This document shows, piece by piece, positions 61,007-64,000 of a DNA stretch of 64,000 nt (positions are counted from its first letter, which is position 1; the number at the start of each line of letters is the position of its first letter). Source of the stretch: Methylibium sp035476815 (lineage in GTDB: Bacteria; Pseudomonadota; Gammaproteobacteria; Burkholderiales; Burkholderiaceae_C); the NCBI GenBank assembly GCA_035476815.1, contig DATILD010000042.1:62001-126000 (forward strand), given 5' to 3'. A program made the translations under genes and the position numbers. The notes below the pieces were generated by a model. It saw only the letters and a program-made list of their open reading frames with translations. It did not search any database and was not told the DNA's origin.

Positions 61007-61665
61007 GCCAGCACCTTCAGCAGCCAGTCCTGGAGGTCGTCGACCTCCTCGGGGCAGACCGAGTGCGGCATCGGGTACTCGTGCCACTCGGGCGCGTAGC
61101 CGAGCGCGGCCAGCGCGTCGCGCGACGCGGCGGCGCGGTCGATCGGGATCACCGGGTCGAAGCCGCCATGCGCCAGGAAGATCGGCACGCCGGCGTTGGC
61201 CGGGTGGCGCTCGGCCGCGGTGGTGGCGGCCAGCGGCAGGTAGCCGGACAGGCCCATTAAGCCGGCCAGCCGCTCCGGGTGACGCAGGCCGGTCAGCAGC
61301 GTCATCGCGCAGCCCTGCGAGAAGCCGGCCAGCACGATGCGCTTCGCCGCCACGCCGCGCTGCCGCTCGCGGGCGATCAGCGCCTCGACGAGCTGCTGCG
61401 AGGAACGCAGCGTCTTCTCGTCCTCGCGCCGCACCAGGTCGGCGCCGAGGATGTCGTACCAGGCGCGCATCACGTAGCCGCCGTTGACGGTCACCGGCAT
61501 CATCGGCGCGTGCGGGAACACGTAGCGCACCGGGCCGACGGCGTCGAGCCGCAGCTCGCGGGCGAAGGGCGCGAAGTCGTTGCCGTCGGCGCCCAGGCCG
61601 TGCAGCCAGACGATGCTGGCGGTGGGGTTGGGGCCGGTTTCGATCTCGATCGCGTCGAGCAGCAT
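61003..61665 (-). CDS. carboxylesterase/phospholipase (EstB/lysophospholipase-like)
   Basis: 220 residues from the Met at 61665. WLHGLGADGNDF, nucleophile GFSQGCAM, Asp in GGFDPVIP, His in MPHSVCPEE: the complete catalytic triad of the abhydrolase_2 family (small carboxylesterases/acyl-protein thioesterases). Cytoplasmic, no signal peptide. Forms a probable unit with the upstream amidase gene. Confidence 0.88.
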   Translation of the reverse strand: MLLDAIEIETGPNPTASIVWLHGLGADGNDFAPFARELRLDAVGPVRYVFPHAPMMPVTVNGGYVMRAWYDILGADLVRREDEKTLRSSQQLVEALIARERQRGVAAKRIVLAGFSQGCAMTLLTGLRHPERLAGLMGLSGYLPLAATTAAERHPANAGVPIFLAHGGFDPVIPIDRAAASRDALAALGYAPEWHEYPMPHSVCPEEVDDLQDWLLKVLA

Positions 61666-61691
61666 GGGGTGGTCCTCGGGGGGCTTGAAGT

Positions 61692-62981
61692 TCAGGGGGT
61701 CGGGCGTTCCATCGCCTGCATCATCCAATCGGCGATGGCGAGCAGGCGGTGGTCGTCGCCGCGCCGGCCGACCAGCTGCAGCCCGACCGGCAGGCCGGTC
61801 TCGCCGGTCGTGAACGGCAGGTGCACGCAGGGCAGGCCGAGCAGGCTCCAGGCACGGCAGAACAGCGGGTCGCCGGTCCAGCGCAGCTCGGCGGGGGCCT
61901 CGTCGAGCGCGCTGGGCGCGAGCAGCACGTCATGGTGGGCGAACAGCGCGTCGACCGCGGCGCCGATCGCCGCGGCCTCGGCCAGGTTCGTGGCGTGGAC
62001 CGCGCCGGGGATCGCGGCGCCGGCGTCGAGCAGCGCCACCAGCGGCGCGCTCAGGCGCTCGCGGTGCGAGCGGTGCTCGAAGGCCAGCGCGCGCGCCGCC
62101 TCGTGCGCCATGATGTCCTGCTGCAGCGGCACCAGCCGCGCGAACGAGGGTGGCAGCGCGGCGTCGGCGCAGCGCGCTAGTGGGGCCAACCGGCGCTTCG
62201 CCTCGTCCCACGCACGCACGACGCTGGGTTCGGCCTGGTCCCATTCGGGCGGCTGCGCGAAGCCGATGCGCGGCGCGTCGATCGGTTCGTCGCGCGGCAG
62301 CAGGCGCTCGTCGCCGGTCAGCACCGCGCCGAGCAGCGCCGCGCCGCGCACGCTGCGCGCGAAGCCGCCGACCACGTCGAGCGTCTCGCTGACGCTCTTG
62401 ACGCCGGCGCGCGGCACCCGGCCGACGCTCGGCTTGTAGCCGACGATGCCGCAGCAGGCGGCGGGCCGGATGATCGATCCCGCCGTCTGCGTGCCGAGCG
62501 CCAGCATCAGCATGCCGTCGGCCACCGCCGCGGCCGAGCCGCTCGACGAGCCGCCGGGCGTGTGCGTCAGGCGCAGCGGGTTGCGCGTCGGGCCGGCCGT
62601 CATGTTGGCGAGTTCGGTCGTGACCGTCTTGCCGACCAGCACCGCGCCGGCCGCACGGCACAGCGCCACCGCCGCGGCATCGGCCGCCGGGCGGTGGCCG
62701 GCATAGATCGGCGTGCCGCAGGCGGTCGGGAAGTCGGCGGTGTCGAAGATGTCCTTGGCGCCGAAGGGCAGGCCGTGCAGCGGGCCGCGGCACGCCCCGG
62801 CGTCGAGCGCGCGGGCCTGCGCGAGCGCCGCGTCGGCATCGAGCGCGGTGAAGGCGTGCACGTCCGCCTCGCGTTCGGCGATGCGTTCGAGGCAGGCGCG
62901 CGTCAGCGCCTCGGCCGTCAGCTCGCGGCGCGCGAGGCGCCGCGCGGCCTCCCAGGCGTCGAGCGCATGCAGCGGGCTCAC
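61692..62981 (-). CDS. amidase signature family enzyme
   Basis: 429 residues from the GTG at 62981, which overlaps the xthA stop (GTGA). The Ser-cisSer-Lys triad is visible: Lys76 in GAKDIFDT, GGSSSGSAAAV (Ser145/146) and TQTAGSIIRP (Ser169). Broad amidase family (acetamidase/AtzF/GatA relatives), substrate not predictable. No GatB/GatC partner, so not the tRNA amidotransferase. Confidence 0.88.
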   Translation of the reverse strand: MSPLHALDAWEAARRLARRELTAEALTRACLERIAEREADVHAFTALDADAALAQARALDAGACRGPLHGLPFGAKDIFDTADFPTACGTPIYAGHRPAADAAAVALCRAAGAVLVGKTVTTELANMTAGPTRNPLRLTHTPGGSSSGSAAAVADGMLMLALGTQTAGSIIRPAACCGIVGYKPSVGRVPRAGVKSVSETLDVVGGFARSVRGAALLGAVLTGDERLLPRDEPIDAPRIGFAQPPEWDQAEPSVVRAWDEAKRRLAPLARCADAALPPSFARLVPLQQDIMAHEAARALAFEHRSHRERLSAPLVALLDAGAAIPGAVHATNLAEAAAIGAAVDALFAHHDVLLAPSALDEAPAELRWTGDPLFCRAWSLLGLPCVHLPFTTGETGLPVGLQLVGRRGDDHRLLAIADWMMQAMERPTP

Positions 62982-63766
62982 AGCGCCAGGTCGTAGTCGA
63001 CCGTCAGCGGCGCATGGTCGGAGAAGCGCTGGTCCTTGTAGACGGCCACGTCCTGCGCCTTCTTCGCCAGCTTGGGCGTCGCCAGGTGGTAGTCGATGCG
63101 CCAGCCGACGTTCTTGGCCCAGGCCTCGCCGCGGTTGCTCCACCAGGTGTAGGCCTCGCCGCCGTCCTCGGGCCGCAGCGTGCGGTGCACGTCGACCAGG
63201 CCGATGCCGTCGAGCACGCCAGACAGCCAGGCCCGCTCCTCGGGCAGGAAGCCGGAGTTCTTCTGGTTGCCCTTCCAGTTCTTCAGGTCGATCTCGCGGT
63301 GGGCGATGTTGACGTCGCCGACCAGGATGAACTCGCGCTCGCCGGCGAGCCGCTCGAGGTGCGGTCGGAACGCGGCGAGGAAACGGTACTTGGCCTCCTG
63401 GCGCTCCTCGGACGAGGAGCCGCTGGGGAAGTAGCAGCTGATCACCGACAGCTTGCGCCTGGCGTTGTCGAAGCGCGCCTCGACATAGCGGCCCTCGGCG
63501 TCGAACTCGGGCGAGCCGAAGCCGAACAGGACCTCGCTCGGCTTCTTGCGGGTGTACAGGCCCACGCCCGAATAGCCCTTCTTCTCGGCGCAATGGAAGT
63601 GGCCGGCCAGCCCGGCGACCTCTTCGAAGCGGCCCGCGAGGTCGCCCGCCTGGGCCTTGAGCTCCTGCACGCCCATACAATCCACGCCGCTTGCCGCGAC
63701 CCATTCGGCCCAGCCCTTGCTAGCGGCGGAACGGATTCCGTTCAGGTTCAGCGATACCAGACGCAC
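62978..63766 (-). CDS. xthA: exodeoxyribonuclease III / AP endonuclease
   Basis: 262 residues from GTG 63766, supported by GGGAGG six bases upstream. EEP-fold motifs: LNLNGIRSA, CMGVQELKAQ (metal Glu), YSGVGLYTRK, LVGDVNIAHREIDL and WRIDYHL, SDHAPLTVDYD. Repairs abasic sites. Divergent from pyrE, an arrangement common in proteobacteria. Confidence 0.95.
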   Translation of the reverse strand: MRLVSLNLNGIRSAASKGWAEWVAASGVDCMGVQELKAQAGDLAGRFEEVAGLAGHFHCAEKKGYSGVGLYTRKKPSEVLFGFGSPEFDAEGRYVEARFDNARRKLSVISCYFPSGSSSEERQEAKYRFLAAFRPHLERLAGEREFILVGDVNIAHREIDLKNWKGNQKNSGFLPEERAWLSGVLDGIGLVDVHRTLRPEDGGEAYTWWSNRGEAWAKNVGWRIDYHLATPKLAKKAQDVAVYKDQRFSDHAPLTVDYDLAL

Positions 63767-63782
63767 GAGGCCTCCCGCAGTG

Positions 63783-64000
63783 ATGACGAGCCCTTCCCCG
63801 ACCGAGCCGCGCGACGCGCTGGCGCAGGACTTCGTCGCCTTCGCGGTCGAGGCCGGCGTGCTGCGCTTCGGGGAGTTCAAGACCAAGGCCGGGCGGCTCT
63901 CGCCCTATTTCTTCAATGCCGGCCTGTTCGACGATGGCGCCAAGCTCGGCCGCCTCGCGGAATTCTATGCACGCCGCCTGCTCGCCGCCGGCCTGCCCTT
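63783..64000 (+). CDS. pyrE: orotate phosphoribosyltransferase, 3' end outside window
   Basis: First 72 codons only. Starts MTSPSPTEPRDALAQDFVAF and has the family motif GEFKTKAGRLSPYFFNAG that binds orotate and PRPP. Catalyses orotate + PRPP to OMP in pyrimidine synthesis. Only 16 bases separate its ATG from the divergent xthA start, so promoters overlap. The rest lies beyond base 64000. Confidence 0.94.
   Translation, partial: MTSPSPTEPRDALAQDFVAFAVEAGVLRFGEFKTKAGRLSPYFFNAGLFDDGAKLGRLAEFYARRLLAAGLP

Overview
The window is high-GC DNA (roughly 70% by eye) with short intergenic gaps, many ATGA/GTGA overlaps and frequent GTG starts. Gene content (meta-cleavage pathway, VanAB-type Rieske pairs, MalT-like LuxR regulators, DUF1302/DUF1329 proteins, a sen selenoneine locus, divergent xthA/pyrE, orphan pqqA) points to an aerobic aromatic-degrading betaproteobacterium of the order Burkholderiales. 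I cannot name the genus from this alone.

Region 1 (1-12887): most of a catechol meta-cleavage lower pathway in the order dmpC-D-E-H, then four envelope genes (Ycf48-like lipoprotein, RND/MMPL exporter, DUF1302, DUF1329), then dmpF-G-I. It converts 2-hydroxymuconic semialdehyde to pyruvate and acetyl-CoA. The ring-cleavage dioxygenase must lie upstream of the window or elsewhere. A hairpin that could cover the dmpD Shine-Dalgarno and an intrinsic terminator before dmpF split the unit.

Region 2 (13008-24548): a MalT-like LuxR regulator, a decayed acetoacetyl-CoA synthetase fragment, then a divergent operon with a three-CxxCH lipoprotein whose C-terminal two thirds look like the RoxA rubber-oxygenase family, followed by a TlpA-type thioredoxin, DUF4266, DUF3570, ApbE, DsbD and a CcmI-like TPR protein. 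This looks like a periplasmic or surface redox enzyme with its own maturation set.

Region 3 (24603-35444): two Rieske oxygenase/reductase pairs of the VanAB type, a second MalT-like regulator, a second DUF1329 protein and a DmpR/XylR-type sigma-54 activator. The activator and the second Rieske pair share a divergent control region with a large palindrome, a perfect IHF consensus and a sigma-54 -24/-12 promoter.

Region 4 (35488-44542): housekeeping and small genes: a GDSL esterase, an orphan pqqA with its own ribosome-binding site and terminator, a methyltransferase, a SET-domain protein, a FliA-type sigma factor, an M14-like peptidase, a hydrolase, NnrU, tag, a GST and a 5'-truncated hydrolase pseudogene.

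Region 5 (44543-51814): an accessory island with visibly lower GC. It encodes a protein with two GHKL ATPase domains (MORC/HSP90-like plus histidine-kinase-like), a receiver-domain protein, an unrecognised 240-residue protein and a convergent Eco57I-type adenine methyltransferase behind a small ORF. This is the best candidate for an undescribed (possibly anti-phage) system.

Region 6 (51815-64000): an AmpG-like transporter, an M48 protease, then a compact selenium locus: senC-senB divergent from senA, which continues into a four-gene PhnCDE-like ABC transporter of the putative selenate type. The window ends with a carboxylesterase, an amidase, xthA and the start of pyrE.
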